Below, piece by piece: positions 33,055 to 42,034 of a stretch of DNA of 64,000 nt. A model generated the notes under the pieces. The model saw only the letters and a program-made list of their open reading frames with translations, was not told the origin of the DNA and made no database searches. Source of the stretch: Caulobacteraceae bacterium. Its GTDB lineage: Bacteria; Pseudomonadota; Alphaproteobacteria; Caulobacterales; Aquidulcibacteraceae. Every line of letters starts with the position of its first letter. The first letter of the stretch is position 1. Both the position numbers and the translations under genes were made by a program. The stretch covers positions 62,001 to 126,000 of the forward strand of contig JADJCG010000002.1 of the NCBI GenBank assembly GCA_016703335.1, read 5' to 3'.

Positions 33055-35566
33055 ATGACTGCGCGCGCCAGGACGAAGGCCGTTCTGGGACCCACCAACA
33101 CTGGGAAAACCTATCTCGCGATCGAGCGCATGCTCGGTCACGCCAGCGGCATGATCGGTTTGCCGCTCCGGCTGTTGGCGCGGGAGGTCTATGACCGGGT
33201 GGTCTCGGCCAAGGGCGAGGCCCTGTGTGCGCTGATCACGGGTGAAGAGAAGATCGTCCCCGAAGGGGCGCGCTATTTCGTGTGCACGGTGGAAGCGATG
33301 CCGCTCGATCTCGCGGTCGAGTTTGTCGCCATTGATGAAATCCAAGTCGCGCGCGACCTCGATCGCGGCCACGTTTTCACCGATCGCATCCTGCACGCAC
33401 GCGGGTTCGGCGAAACCATGCTGCTGGGCTCGGACACCATGCGTCCGATGATCAAGAAGCTGCTGCCCGATGCGGAGATTACGCACCGCGAGCGGATGTC
33501 GACGCTGGCCTATGGTGGGCCGAAGAAGATCACCAAGCTGCCGAAGCGCTCGGCGGTGGTCGCGTTCTCGGCGGACGAAGTTTACGCGATCGCGGAATTG
33601 CTGCGCCGGCATCGCGGTGGTGCGGCGGTTGTTATGGGCGCTTTGTCGCCGCGCACGCGCAACGCGCAGGTCGCGCTCTATCAGTCCGGCGACGTGGAGT
33701 TTCTTGTTGCGACCGATGCCATCGGCATGGGTCTCAATCTCGATGTGGATCACGTCGCGTTCGCGTCGCGCCGGAAGTTTGACGGCCATTCTTGGCGCGA
33801 TCTGCGGCCGGATGAGATCGCGCAAATTGCGGGCCGGGCCGGGCGCTTTACGCGCGACGGGCAATTTGGCGAAACGGGTGAGTGCGAGCCGTTCGATGAG
33901 GAGATCGTCGAGCGCGTGGAAGGCCACGAATTCGAGACGATCGAAGCGGTGCAGTGGCGCAATCGCGAACTGAAGTTTGGCAGCCTCGAAGCGTTGATCG
34001 CGTCGCTGGAGACGCCGCCGAATAGATCCGGATTGCTACGCGTGCGCGGCGCGGACGACGAATTGGTGCTTCGCCGTGCGTTGGACGACGCTGAGTTGCT
34101 GGATCGCATTCGTGCGCCCGAGCAAGTGCGGCGTGTGTGGGAAGCGTGCCAGCTGCCGGATTTTCGCAAGCTTTCGAAGGACGAGCACGTTCAGCTTGCG
34201 CTGCGGATCGCGAACTACATCGTGACGCCGAAAGGGCGGGTGCCAAGCCAATGGGTCAGCGCTGAGATTGAGAAACTCGATCGTACAGCTGGCGATCTCG
34301 ACGTGCTGCAAGCGCGGCTCGCGCATATTCGCACGTGGACCTACGCCGCCAGCCGCGCCGATTGGCTTGAGGATGCGGACGATTGGCGCGCGAAGACACG
34401 GGAGGTCGAGGACAAGCTCTCCGACGCCTTGCACGAGGCGCTGACGCAACGCTTCATCGATCGGCGCACCAGCGCGCTACTTAAGGGCCTGAAGCGCGAG
34501 GACGCGCTGCTCGCTGGCATCTCCGAGGATGGTGAGGTGACGGTTGAGGGCCACTTTCGTTGGCCGTCTTGAAGGTCTGGAGTTCAAGCCTGACCCGCGC
34601 ACCTCGTCCGGCCTAGAAGGCCGGGCCGTGCGTAACTCGGCGATGCGGGCTTTGCGTCCGGAGGTGTCGCGTCGTCTCGCGCAAATCGCGCACGCGGCGG
34701 ATGAGGACATAACACTTGGCCGCGACGGACGAGTGCATGTGAACCGCGCCGCTGTCGCGAAGCTCACGCAAGGCGCGCCGGTGCTGAAGCCGCGGCTGCA
34801 GATGATCGGCGCCGAAGAGGCGTCCGAACTTGAACTCAACGCCGCGCGCGAACGTCTGGAGCTTTGGTTGGCGCAGTTGGTGGCACACGATCTGCGTCCG
34901 CTAGTGGCGCTGGAGAATGCTTGGCGCGATGGGCGACTGCCGGGGGATGCGCGTGGTTTGGCCTTCCGGCTGATCGAAAATGCTGGTGCGCTTGATCGCG
35001 CCGCTGGCGATCTCGATCACATGAGTGAAGCCGCCTGCAACTCCCTGCGGCGTCACGGTGTCCGGTTGGGCGTGCATTCAATCTTTCTACCTGCGCTGGT
35101 TAAGCCGCGTGCCGCTCACACGTCGGCATTGCTTTGGCGCGCCGCGTTTCCCGACGCTGAGCAGTCGCTGTTCTTGGCGCGACCCGGTGCGCTATCGGCG
35201 CCGCTGGAGCACAAGCGCGCTTGGGGTGAACTTGCCGCTGCAGGCTATCGCGCGTGTGGTCATGTCGCGGTGCGGCTGGATCTGGTGGAGAAGCTTGCCG
35301 AGGCAATTGAAAGCGATCCTCCACTGGATGACGTCGCGCTGGCGCGGCTGATCGGCCGGCCGATGCGCGAGCTTGCTAGCATTCTGAATTCGCTGGGCTA
35401 CCACCAAGCGACGGCTGAAGAGGGCAAACCCAAGCGATGGCGCCGTTCGAAGCCGAAGCGCAAAGGTAAAGCCACGGCTCCGAAGGACAACGCGTTCTCC
35501 GCACTCGCCAACCTCATGCCGCCGACTGACGCGCCGCCGCGCCGCCGCCGGGGTGGGCCGGCTTGA
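33055..35566 (+). CDS. SUV3-like DEAD/DEAH-box RNA helicase, interrupted by a frameshift
   Basis: The first frame (33055-34572) holds the helicase core: motif I VLGPTNTGKTYLAIERM, DEI box EFVAIDEIQVARD, FLVATDAIGMGLNLD and motif VI QIAGRAGRF. It stops just after EGHF. The second frame (34544-35566) continues naturally with VGRLEGLEFKPDP and ends in a basic tail. One extra T in the TTTC near 34556-34559 explains the break. Joined, the product is about 836 residues, the size of alphaproteobacterial SUV3-like helicases. The role in RNA turnover is inferred. Its TGA overlaps the TTG start of the S4 gene. Confidence 0.88.
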
Positions 35567-35850
35567 GCGAACGGCAGCGGATAGACGTTTGGCTCTTCCG
35601 AGCTCGGTTCGCCAAGACGCGGGCGGCGGGCGCGCGCCTCGTCACTGAAGGTGGCGTTCGGCTCGTTCACGAGGGCGTGCCGCGCCGTCTTGAAAAGGCG
35701 TCGGTCGAGGTCGCGCCGGGCGACACACTGATGTTTCCGCATGGCGGCAAGCTCATGGCGATCAAGGTGAAGGCGCTTGGCGCGCGGCGCGGGCCTGCGA
35801 GTGAGGCGCGTTCGCTTTACAGTGAACTTGACGCAGACGCGTTCGCTTGA
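35563..35850 (+). CDS. S4-domain RNA-binding protein (Hsp15-like)
   Basis: 95 residues from a TTG overlapping the helicase stop (TTGA). The N-terminal S4 domain reads RIDVWLFRARFAKTRAAGAR followed by GVRLVHEG and EVAPGDTLMF. Hsp15-like proteins bind stalled 50S-peptidyl tRNA; this member may act with the helicase, to which it is translationally coupled. The C-terminus is short. Confidence 0.88.
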   Translation: MSERQRIDVWLFRARFAKTRAAGARLVTEGGVRLVHEGVPRRLEKASVEVAPGDTLMFPHGGKLMAIKVKALGARRGPASEARSLYSELDADAFA

Positions 35851-35899
35851 CGTTCGCGACGGGCCTCGTCATGTCAGCGCCGACAGTGGAACAGGGCCA

Positions 35900-36241
35900 A
35901 TGACCTACATCGTCACCGACGCATGCGTGCGCTGCAAATACATGGACTGCGTCGAGGTCTGCCCGGTCGACTGCTTCTATGAGGGCGAGAACTTCCTCGT
36001 CATCCATCCGGACGAGTGCATCGATTGCGGCGTCTGTGAACCTGAATGCCCGATCGACGCGATCAAACCGGACAGCCAAGACGAGCCCGATGGCAAGTGG
36101 CTGAAGGTGAACACCGAGTTCTCGAAAGTCTGGCCGAACATCACCGTCAAAGGCACGCCGCCGACCGACGCCGACGCCTTCAAGGACGAGAAGGGTAAAT
36201 TCGAAAAGTACTTCAGCATCGAGCCTGGAAACGGCGACTGA
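35900..36241 (+). CDS. fdxA: FdxA, 7Fe ferredoxin
   Basis: 113 residues. Two cluster motifs: CVRCKYMDCVEVCPVDCF (a [3Fe-4S]/[4Fe-4S] type arrangement) and ECIDCGVCEPECPIDAI. The C-terminal extension of about 50 residues (SKVWPNITVKGTPP) is normal for FdxA. It transfers low-potential electrons; its partners are not known here. The ATG at 35900 gives MTYIVTDACVRCKYMDC, the standard start. Confidence 0.95.
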   Translation: MTYIVTDACVRCKYMDCVEVCPVDCFYEGENFLVIHPDECIDCGVCEPECPIDAIKPDSQDEPDGKWLKVNTEFSKVWPNITVKGTPPTDADAFKDEKGKFEKYFSIEPGNGD

Positions 36242-36482
36242 GCTATGCAGTACAGCCAGCTTTAAAATCGCCAAAAACTGTGGTATACAGGTTCCAGAAA
36301 TCGGGACGTGCGCGTCGCGCCCCGAACAGCTGGATCGATCCATAGCGCAAATCTGCTCGGTTTAAGGGGAACACGGGGTCTAAAACGGGCCTTATGGCTC
36401 CTTTTGCCTGTGTGAGCGGACGTTACGTTGAGGAAAGACCCGGTTGTTTCAAAGAACATCGTGGGACACGGAGACACCAAAT

Positions 36483-37010
36483 ATGCAGACTGCCCAACCG
36501 TCGATCGCTTTCCGCCCCGGTGACCATATCGTCTATCCGGCCCACGGCGTTGGCCGTGTCATGGGCGTCGAGCAGCAATCGGTGGCCGGCATCGCTCTGG
36601 ACGTGTTCGTGATCTCGTTCGAGCAGGACAAGATGACCTTGCGCGTCCCGACCACGAAGGCCCGCTCATGCGGTATGCGCGCACTCGCCTCTAGCGACGT
36701 GGTCGATCAGGCCATGAAGACGCTCCAAGGCCGCGCCCGCGTTAAGCGCACCATGTGGAGCCGCCGCGCTCAAGAATACGAAGCCAAGATCAACTCGGGC
36801 GACCTCGTGTCGATCGCCGAAGTGGTCCGCGACCTCCACCGCGCCAGCGACCAGCCGGAGCAATCCTATTCAGAGCGCCAACTCTACGAGAGCGCCCTGG
36901 ACCGTATGGCTCGGGAACTCGCTGCCGTGGAAAAAGTCAGCCGCGATGACGCCGTCACGAAGGTGACCGCTTCGCTGGCGTCCAAGAAGCAGTCACAAGC
37001 CGCCGCTTAA
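36483..37010 (+). CDS. cdnL: CdnL/CarD-family transcription regulator
   Basis: 175 residues. The N-terminal RNA polymerase-interacting Tudor-like domain starts at FRPGDHIVYPAHGVGRVMGV, followed by KMTLRVPTTKARSCGMRALA. The helical C-terminal domain includes KRTMWSRRAQEYEAKINSGD and ERQLYESALDRMARELA. CdnL binds the RNA polymerase beta subunit and stabilises open complexes at rRNA and growth-related promoters in Caulobacter. The leader (36242-36482) has no gene I can support. A strong terminator follows. Confidence 0.93.
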   Translation: MQTAQPSIAFRPGDHIVYPAHGVGRVMGVEQQSVAGIALDVFVISFEQDKMTLRVPTTKARSCGMRALASSDVVDQAMKTLQGRARVKRTMWSRRAQEYEAKINSGDLVSIAEVVRDLHRASDQPEQSYSERQLYESALDRMARELAAVEKVSRDDAVTKVTASLASKKQSQAAA

Positions 37011-37033
37011 TAGGCCGCTACAACCGAAAACGG

Positions 37034-37063
37034 AAAAGGCCGGGCTGCACGCCCGGCCTTTTT
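37034..37063 (+). terminator. Strong Rho-independent terminator after cdnL
   Basis: AAAAGGCCGGGC (37034-37045) pairs perfectly with GCCCGGCCTTTT (37051-37062) around TGCAC, with the T-run continuing to 37063. Confidence 0.9.
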
Positions 37064-37165
37064 CTTTGGCGCCGAACTGCCGGCTCAAGCGTTTGTGATC
37101 TGCACATGTCGTGTCTGACGCGCCGTGGCTGTGAACCTGACACTAGCTGAGGCGTACACTTAAGC

Positions 37166-38003
37166 ATGGCGCTTTCCGAAACCGCAGAACTCCAACGTGG
37201 CGCGCAGCGCTTCCTTCGCGCTGCGATGAAGAAGCCGATGCTTGAGGCCGATCACGAACGCGAACTCGCGCGACAGTGGCGCGACGAGCGTGATGAGCAT
37301 GCCCTGCATGAGCTGACGATGGCGTACATGCGCTTGGTCGTCGCGATGGCGTCGCGGTTTCGTCATTACGGCTTGCCGCTGAGCGATCTGGTGCAAGAGG
37401 GCAACGTGGGCCTCATGCAAGCGGCGATGCGGTTTGAGCCGGATCGTGAAGTGCGGTTCTCAACGTATGCCTCCTGGTGGATCCGTTCGGCGATGCAAGA
37501 TTTCGTTCTGCGCAATTGGTCGATCGTCCGCACAGGCACGACGTCGGCGCAGAAAGCTCTTCTTCAATCTCCGCCGCTTACGTGCGCGGATAGGTGATGT
37601 CGGTGACGCCGTGATGAGCGCTGAAGCAACGTCTAAGGTCGCGAAAGCGCTGCGCGTGCCTGAGCATGATGTGGCGTCGATGGCGGCGCGGCTCTATGCG
37701 CCGGATCGCTCGCTCAACGCGCCGCTCACGGATGACGGCGATGGCGAATGGCAGGACTTATTGCCTGACAGCGCCGCCGGGCCCGAAGCGGTGGTGATGG
37801 AATCGCATGACAACATCGCGCGGGCTGAACTGGTGCATGATGCGATGAGCGAATTGTCTGATCGCGAGCAGCTGATCATTCGTGAGCGCAAGCTTGAGGA
37901 GGATGCAGTCACGCTGGAAGCGCTGGGCGAGCGGCTCGGCATTTCGAAAGAGCGCGTGCGCCAGATCGAGGGCAATGCTTTGGAGAAACTGCGCCGGCCC
38001 TAA
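37166..38003 (+). CDS. rpoH: RpoH-type sigma-70 family factor, with a 2-base frameshift
   Basis: The first frame (37166-37597) carries region 1.2/2: EADHERELARQWRDERD, QEGNVGLMQAAMRFEPD, STYASWWIRSAMQDFVL and SIVRTGTTSAQK. A second frame (from about 37555 to 38003) continues with the RpoH box-like LFFNLRRLRAR, then region 4 with LSDREQLIIRERKL and LGISKERVRQIEGNALEKL. In relatives the junction reads QKKLFFNLRR, so two A residues appear to be missing from the AAA run at 37553-37556. The joined product is about 279 residues. It would be a heat-shock type or secondary RpoH. Confidence 0.85.
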
Positions 38004-38043
38004 TCGCACGCGTGGGCGATCCGGTCGCCGCGGGATACGTCGG

Positions 38044-38862
38044 CTAGTCGGTGATGACTTCCAGCTGACTGGAATGATCGAGGCAGAGCTGCGGCTCGTC
38101 GCGATAGACGCCCAGCGTACCGCGCACGCGGATTTTGGCGCCGGTGAGCGTTTCAAGGTCCGGCCCGTCCCAACCGCTGAAACTTTCGCCGAACAGCACG
38201 ATCGAGAAGGGCGGATCGGTCGCTCCCTCCATACGCAGTGAAGCGCGCCGGTCGAACACCTGGGCTTCTGCGACGCGACCTTCGACAATACGGAACGGCG
38301 CGTTGCCGCGTGCGCAATTGGCGTTGGCCTCTAGTGCCGCGCCCGCCGCCGCGCGGACTGTAAGTGGCCGGTATGCGCGTTGGCCCCACATGCCGCGCTC
38401 GGCGGCGCGCGCGCGTTGCTCCAGCGCCATGAGTTCGTCCGCTCGCGCGTGATTGTTGGATCGCGGTCGCACGTATGCTGCGCCACGCGAGACAAGTTCG
38501 TGCTGTAGCCAAAACCAGCGTCCGCCTTCGCTCTTGACGAACACATGCGCGATGGTGGCTTCGCGCGGCGCCCCTTCACCCTCGCGCGGCCGACCGACCC
38601 AGCGGCGCTCACCGCCATAAGTGAGCAACACTTCGCGGTGCAGCGCGAGAGCTTCGAGTTCGCCTTGGGATTGGGCGGCGTACGGCGCGTCGCCGCTTGG
38701 CGCATCGATCTCGGCGAGGAAGACGCGCGTGCCATCTTCCAGCAGCAGTGTGTCGCCGGCGAAGACACGCGCGACGCGGCCTTGTTCACCCCGCTCCAAA
38801 TCGCCGATCTGCGGGCCGCAGGCGGCAAGCAGCAGTAGAGCCGCAAGAACGAGCGCGCGCAT
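38044..38862 (-). CDS. Thermonuclease-like (SNase) domain lipoprotein
   Basis: 272 residues with a lipoprotein signal (MRALVLAALLLLAACGPQ). An SNase-type OB-fold follows: RVARVFAGDTLLLEDGTRVF, LAEIDAPSGDAPYAAQ, HVFVKSEGGRWFWLQHEL and AAYVRPRS. The catalytic Arg/Glu pattern of true nucleases is only partly visible, so activity is uncertain. A second OB-like part with two Cys lies at the C-terminus (ANCARGN and QLCLDHS). The ATG overlaps the stop of the gamma-glutamyltransferase gene. Confidence 0.8.
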   Translation of the reverse strand: MRALVLAALLLLAACGPQIGDLERGEQGRVARVFAGDTLLLEDGTRVFLAEIDAPSGDAPYAAQSQGELEALALHREVLLTYGGERRWVGRPREGEGAPREATIAHVFVKSEGGRWFWLQHELVSRGAAYVRPRSNNHARADELMALEQRARAAERGMWGQRAYRPLTVRAAAGAALEANANCARGNAPFRIVEGRVAEAQVFDRRASLRMEGATDPPFSIVLFGESFSGWDGPDLETLTGAKIRVRGTLGVYRDEPQLCLDHSSQLEVITD

Positions 38863-40688
38863 TAGTAGCCGCCGGCCATCCCGTCTTTGCGCATCTCGGT
38901 TGCAGCTTCGTAGACGCCGTTGGGATGGCGCATGATGGCTTGATAGCCGCCGAATGAACCGTCAGCTGGCCGAATGCGATGTCCCCGGCGTTCAAGCTCG
39001 GCGCGTACAGCCGGTGGAATGCCATTCTCCATCGCGACAAAGCCTGTGCCGTCTGGTTCTTCGCCGGTTGGTTCGACGCCGCCATAGAAGCGATAGCGCG
39101 CGGCATCACCAGCGGCTTGCAGATCGAGGTCGTAGTCGACGAGATTGACGATGATCTGTACGTGGCCCTGTGGCTGCATGTCGCCGCCCATCAGGCCGAA
39201 CGCGAGCCACGGCTGGCCTCCACGCAGCGCGAAGGCGGGAATGATCGTCTGGAATGGGCGACGGCCGGGACGATATTGGTTCGGGCCTGGCGAGAGCGAG
39301 AAGAGTTCGCCGCGATCTTGCAGCATGAAGCCCAAGCCATCTGGCACGAGGCCAGAGCCCATGCCGCGATAGTTCGACTGGATGATCGACACCATCATGC
39401 CTTCGGAGTCCGCGACAGCGAAATAGGTTGAGTCGCCGTCGATACGCATCTCGGCGTGCGGCGGTGGCGGCATGGTGGTGTCGTTGTGGATCAGGGCGCG
39501 GCGTTGATTGGTGTACTCGTCCGTTAGCAAGCGGCGCACGTCGAAATGCGTGAACGTGGGATCGCCGTAGAATTGCGCGCGATCGGCGAAGGCGAGGCGC
39601 GTGGCTTCGATCTGCGTGTGCAGTGAGTCCGGCGAGAGGAAGCCCATCTGGCGGAGATTAAAGCCATCGAGGATGCGCAGCGTTTGTAGCGCGACGACAC
39701 CTTGGGAATTAGGCGGCAATTCACACACTTCGACATCGCGATACGGCGCACAAACCGGATCGACCCATTCGCCCTGGTGGCGCGCAAAATCGTCGTAGCG
39801 AAGCCACCCGCCGATACGGCGCATGTAGGAGTCGACCGTGCGTGCGATTGGCCCGCGATAGTAAGCGTCGCGCCCGCCTTGAGCGATTGCCTCTAAAGTA
39901 TTGGCCAGGTCGGGGTTGCGGAAGAGGCCGTGTCCATCCGGCATGCGTCCCGTCGGATCGCTGCAATCTGCGGAAGAGGATTCCTGCGTGCCTGGGCCCA
40001 CGCTCGTTGTGATCAAGCATGGCCGCCAATACGTGTTGCGCGCGTTATCGATTTCTTGCAGCCGGCCGGCCGCAAACTCCGCCTCCAGCCTGCGGCGATT
40101 GTTCGCCCAGTACATCGCAATCGTCTGCGGGATTGGCGCACCTTCGCGGGCGTAGTGGATTGCAGGCGCCAGGAGCTCCGCCATGGGCTTGCGTCCGAAC
40201 CGCTCGTGCAGCGCGAACCATCCGTCCACCGTGCCCGGGACGCTGACGCTCGCCGCGCCAAAGCTCGGTACAGCATTCGGATTGCCACGGCGGCGTGCTT
40301 CGCGGCGCATCTCGGCGAGCGAAAGCCCGCGTGGTGAGCGGCCGGAGCCATTGTAGCCGTAGAGGCGTTGCGTGCGCGGGTCCCAGACGATGACGAAGAT
40401 GTCGCCGCCGATGCCATTGGCGGTGGGCTCGACGAGGCCAAGCATGGCGTTGGCGGCGATCGCCGCGTCGATCGCGGTGCCGCCGCTGCGCATGATGTCG
40501 ATAGCGGTCTGCGTTGCGAGCGGATGCGCGGTGGCCGCGGCGCCGTGCGGCGCGACGACGGGGGAGCGTGAGGCAAAGCTCTGGCCGGAGACGCGTTCGC
40601 CGCGACCGAAACTGGAATCACGCGCCGGCGCGTCTTGCGCCGCCGCGCTGGCGCTCAGCAGCGCGATGCCGAGTAGCGCCGACGCCAA
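38862..40688 (-). CDS. ggt: Gamma-glutamyltransferase family protein
   Basis: About 608 residues from a TTG at 40688 that opens a signal peptide (LASALLGIALLSASAAAQ). The frame continues further upstream but into a multicopper oxidase sequence on the other strand, so the native start may have been lost. Family motifs are AAATAHPLATQTAIDIMRSG, GTAIDAAIAANAMLGLVEP, GIGGDIFVIVWD, and the autoprocessing site GDSTYFAVAD with the catalytic Thr. The enzyme cleaves gamma-glutamyl bonds such as glutathione in the periplasm. Its TAA overlaps the next start. Confidence 0.9.
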   Translation of the reverse strand: MASALLGIALLSASAAAQDAPARDSSFGRGERVSGQSFASRSPVVAPHGAAATAHPLATQTAIDIMRSGGTAIDAAIAANAMLGLVEPTANGIGGDIFVIVWDPRTQRLYGYNGSGRSPRGLSLAEMRREARRRGNPNAVPSFGAASVSVPGTVDGWFALHERFGRKPMAELLAPAIHYAREGAPIPQTIAMYWANNRRRLEAEFAAGRLQEIDNARNTYWRPCLITTSVGPGTQESSSADCSDPTGRMPDGHGLFRNPDLANTLEAIAQGGRDAYYRGPIARTVDSYMRRIGGWLRYDDFARHQGEWVDPVCAPYRDVEVCELPPNSQGVVALQTLRILDGFNLRQMGFLSPDSLHTQIEATRLAFADRAQFYGDPTFTHFDVRRLLTDEYTNQRRALIHNDTTMPPPPHAEMRIDGDSTYFAVADSEGMMVSIIQSNYRGMGSGLVPDGLGFMLQDRGELFSLSPGPNQYRPGRRPFQTIIPAFALRGGQPWLAFGLMGGDMQPQGHVQIIVNLVDYDLDLQAAGDAARYRFYGGVEPTGEEPDGTGFVAMENGIPPAVRAELERRGHRIRPADGSFGGYQAIMRHPNGVYEAATEMRKDGMAGGY

Positions 40689-40692
40689 CGTC

Positions 40693-41034
40693 AGCGACGG
40701 ATGGGCGCATCCAGTGCACGTGCACTTTGAGGAAGGGCGCATTTTGAGCCGCGATGGGCTCCCGCCTCCGGCATGGGAGCGCGGCGCGCGCAAGGATGTC
40801 TATCGAATCGGCTCGGGCCCGCAGACCTCCAACACCGTCGAAGTGCTGATCCGCTTTCGCGAGTTCCTCGGCACGTACATGGAGCATTGTCACAACACGA
40901 TGCATGAGGATCACTCGATGCTGCTGCGTTGGGACAATCGCAATCCGGGGCAGGCGATCGCTATCCCGACGCCGATCTCGAATTGGGAGGGCGTCTATTA
41001 CGAGCCAACGCTCGACTTGCCGACCGCGCGATGA
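40693..41034 (+). pseudogene. C-terminal remnant of a multicopper oxidase
   Basis: About 113 codons. The stump begins at WAHPVHVHFEEGRIL and has the C-terminal type 1/type 3 copper motif YMEHCHNTMHEDHSMLLRW, diagnostic of multicopper oxidases. The N-terminal cupredoxin domains (normally several hundred residues) are missing: immediately upstream the DNA becomes the 5' end of the gamma-glutamyltransferase gene in the opposite orientation. It overlaps the SCO-cytochrome gene (ATGA), so the intact gene was once part of that operon. A rearrangement or an assembly join at about 40690 is the cause. Confidence 0.8.
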
Positions 41035-41981
41035 CCAACGCGCACACGATCTGGGCGAAGATTGCGTCAGCGCTATTATTCGTAGCGCTGACGCTTTCGC
41101 CGCCGGCGGCGATGTCGCAGCAAACGCACTGGCGTGCAGATTATTTTCCGAACGTCACGCTGACCGATCAAAACGACCGGCAGCTGCGCTTCTATGACGA
41201 CATCATTCGCGGCAAGATCGTCTCGATCAATTTCATCTACACGTCGTGCACGGACATTTGCCCGCTCGACACCGCGCAGCTGCGCCGCGTGCAGCAAATG
41301 CTAGGCGATCGCGTTGGCCGCGACATTCACATGTATTCGATCTCGGTCGACCCCGCGAACGATACGCCAGCGACGTTGCGGCGCTTCATGCGCTCCTACG
41401 ACATCGGCCCGGGTTGGACTTTCCTCACCGGCTCGCGCGAAGACGTTGATCTGCTGCAGCGTCGCTTGGGAATCAGCCCGATCGAGCCTGGCGCCCGCCT
41501 TAGCGAGCACGACACGAGCATTGTTGTCGGCAACGAGACGACGGGTCAGTGGATTCGCCGCTCGGCGTATGAAAATCCGACGCTGCTTGCAAACCTGCTG
41601 ACCAGCCGCTTGCAGAACCATGCGCCAAACGCCGGCGAACGGCAGAGTTATGCAGTTGCGGGTCAAGTCACCGACACGTCACCCGGCGCATATCTTTATC
41701 GGACGCGCTGCCGCTCATGCCACACAATCGGCGAAGGCGACCGCCTCGGCCCAGACCTCGCCGGCGTGACTGCATCGCGACCAGCAGCGTGGCTTGAGCG
41801 GTGGATCCGTGAGCCGGACGTGATGCTAGCGGAAGGCGATCCGACGGCGACCGCCATGTTGCCGCGCTATCGCAATCTTCCGATGCCAAACCTTGGCCTC
41901 AGCCACCAGGATGTCGATGCGGTGATGACCTATCTCCGAGCGCAGGATGCCGCACGAGCGCGCCCAACCGGTCACCAATAG
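41031..41981 (+). CDS. SCO1/SenC copper chaperone fused to a cytochrome c domain
   Basis: 316 residues. After a signal peptide (cleavage near AAMSQQ), a thioredoxin-like SCO domain shows the copper-binding IYTSCTDICPLDTAQ (CxxxC) and SVDPANDTPATL, with the His ligand in LSEHDTSIVVGN. A C-terminal c-type cytochrome follows (about residues 215-310), with heme motif RTRCRSCHTIGEGDRLGPDL and MPNLGLSHQDVDAVMTYL with a likely Met ligand. SCO proteins deliver copper to oxidases. Co-transcription with a multicopper oxidase (now truncated) suggests it served that enzyme. A terminator follows. Confidence 0.9.
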   Translation: MTNAHTIWAKIASALLFVALTLSPPAAMSQQTHWRADYFPNVTLTDQNDRQLRFYDDIIRGKIVSINFIYTSCTDICPLDTAQLRRVQQMLGDRVGRDIHMYSISVDPANDTPATLRRFMRSYDIGPGWTFLTGSREDVDLLQRRLGISPIEPGARLSEHDTSIVVGNETTGQWIRRSAYENPTLLANLLTSRLQNHAPNAGERQSYAVAGQVTDTSPGAYLYRTRCRSCHTIGEGDRLGPDLAGVTASRPAAWLERWIREPDVMLAEGDPTATAMLPRYRNLPMPNLGLSHQDVDAVMTYLRAQDAARARPTGHQ

Positions 41982-42014
41982 AAAACGCCGCCAGCTTGGA
42001 GGCGGGCGGCGTTT
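41982..42014 (+). terminator. Rho-independent terminator (shared with the convergent gene)
   Basis: AAACGCCGCC (41983-41992) pairs with GGCGGCGTTT (42005-42014) around a 12-base loop; a short T/C tail follows. It separates the SCO operon from the convergent outer-membrane protein gene. Confidence 0.65.
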
Positions 42015-42034
42015 CTTGATCGACTGGCTTGCGC

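Noticed and set aside
40372..40692. N-terminal half of the frame that contains the multicopper oxidase stump
   Set aside because: It is antisense to the GGT gene and does not resemble cupredoxin domains.
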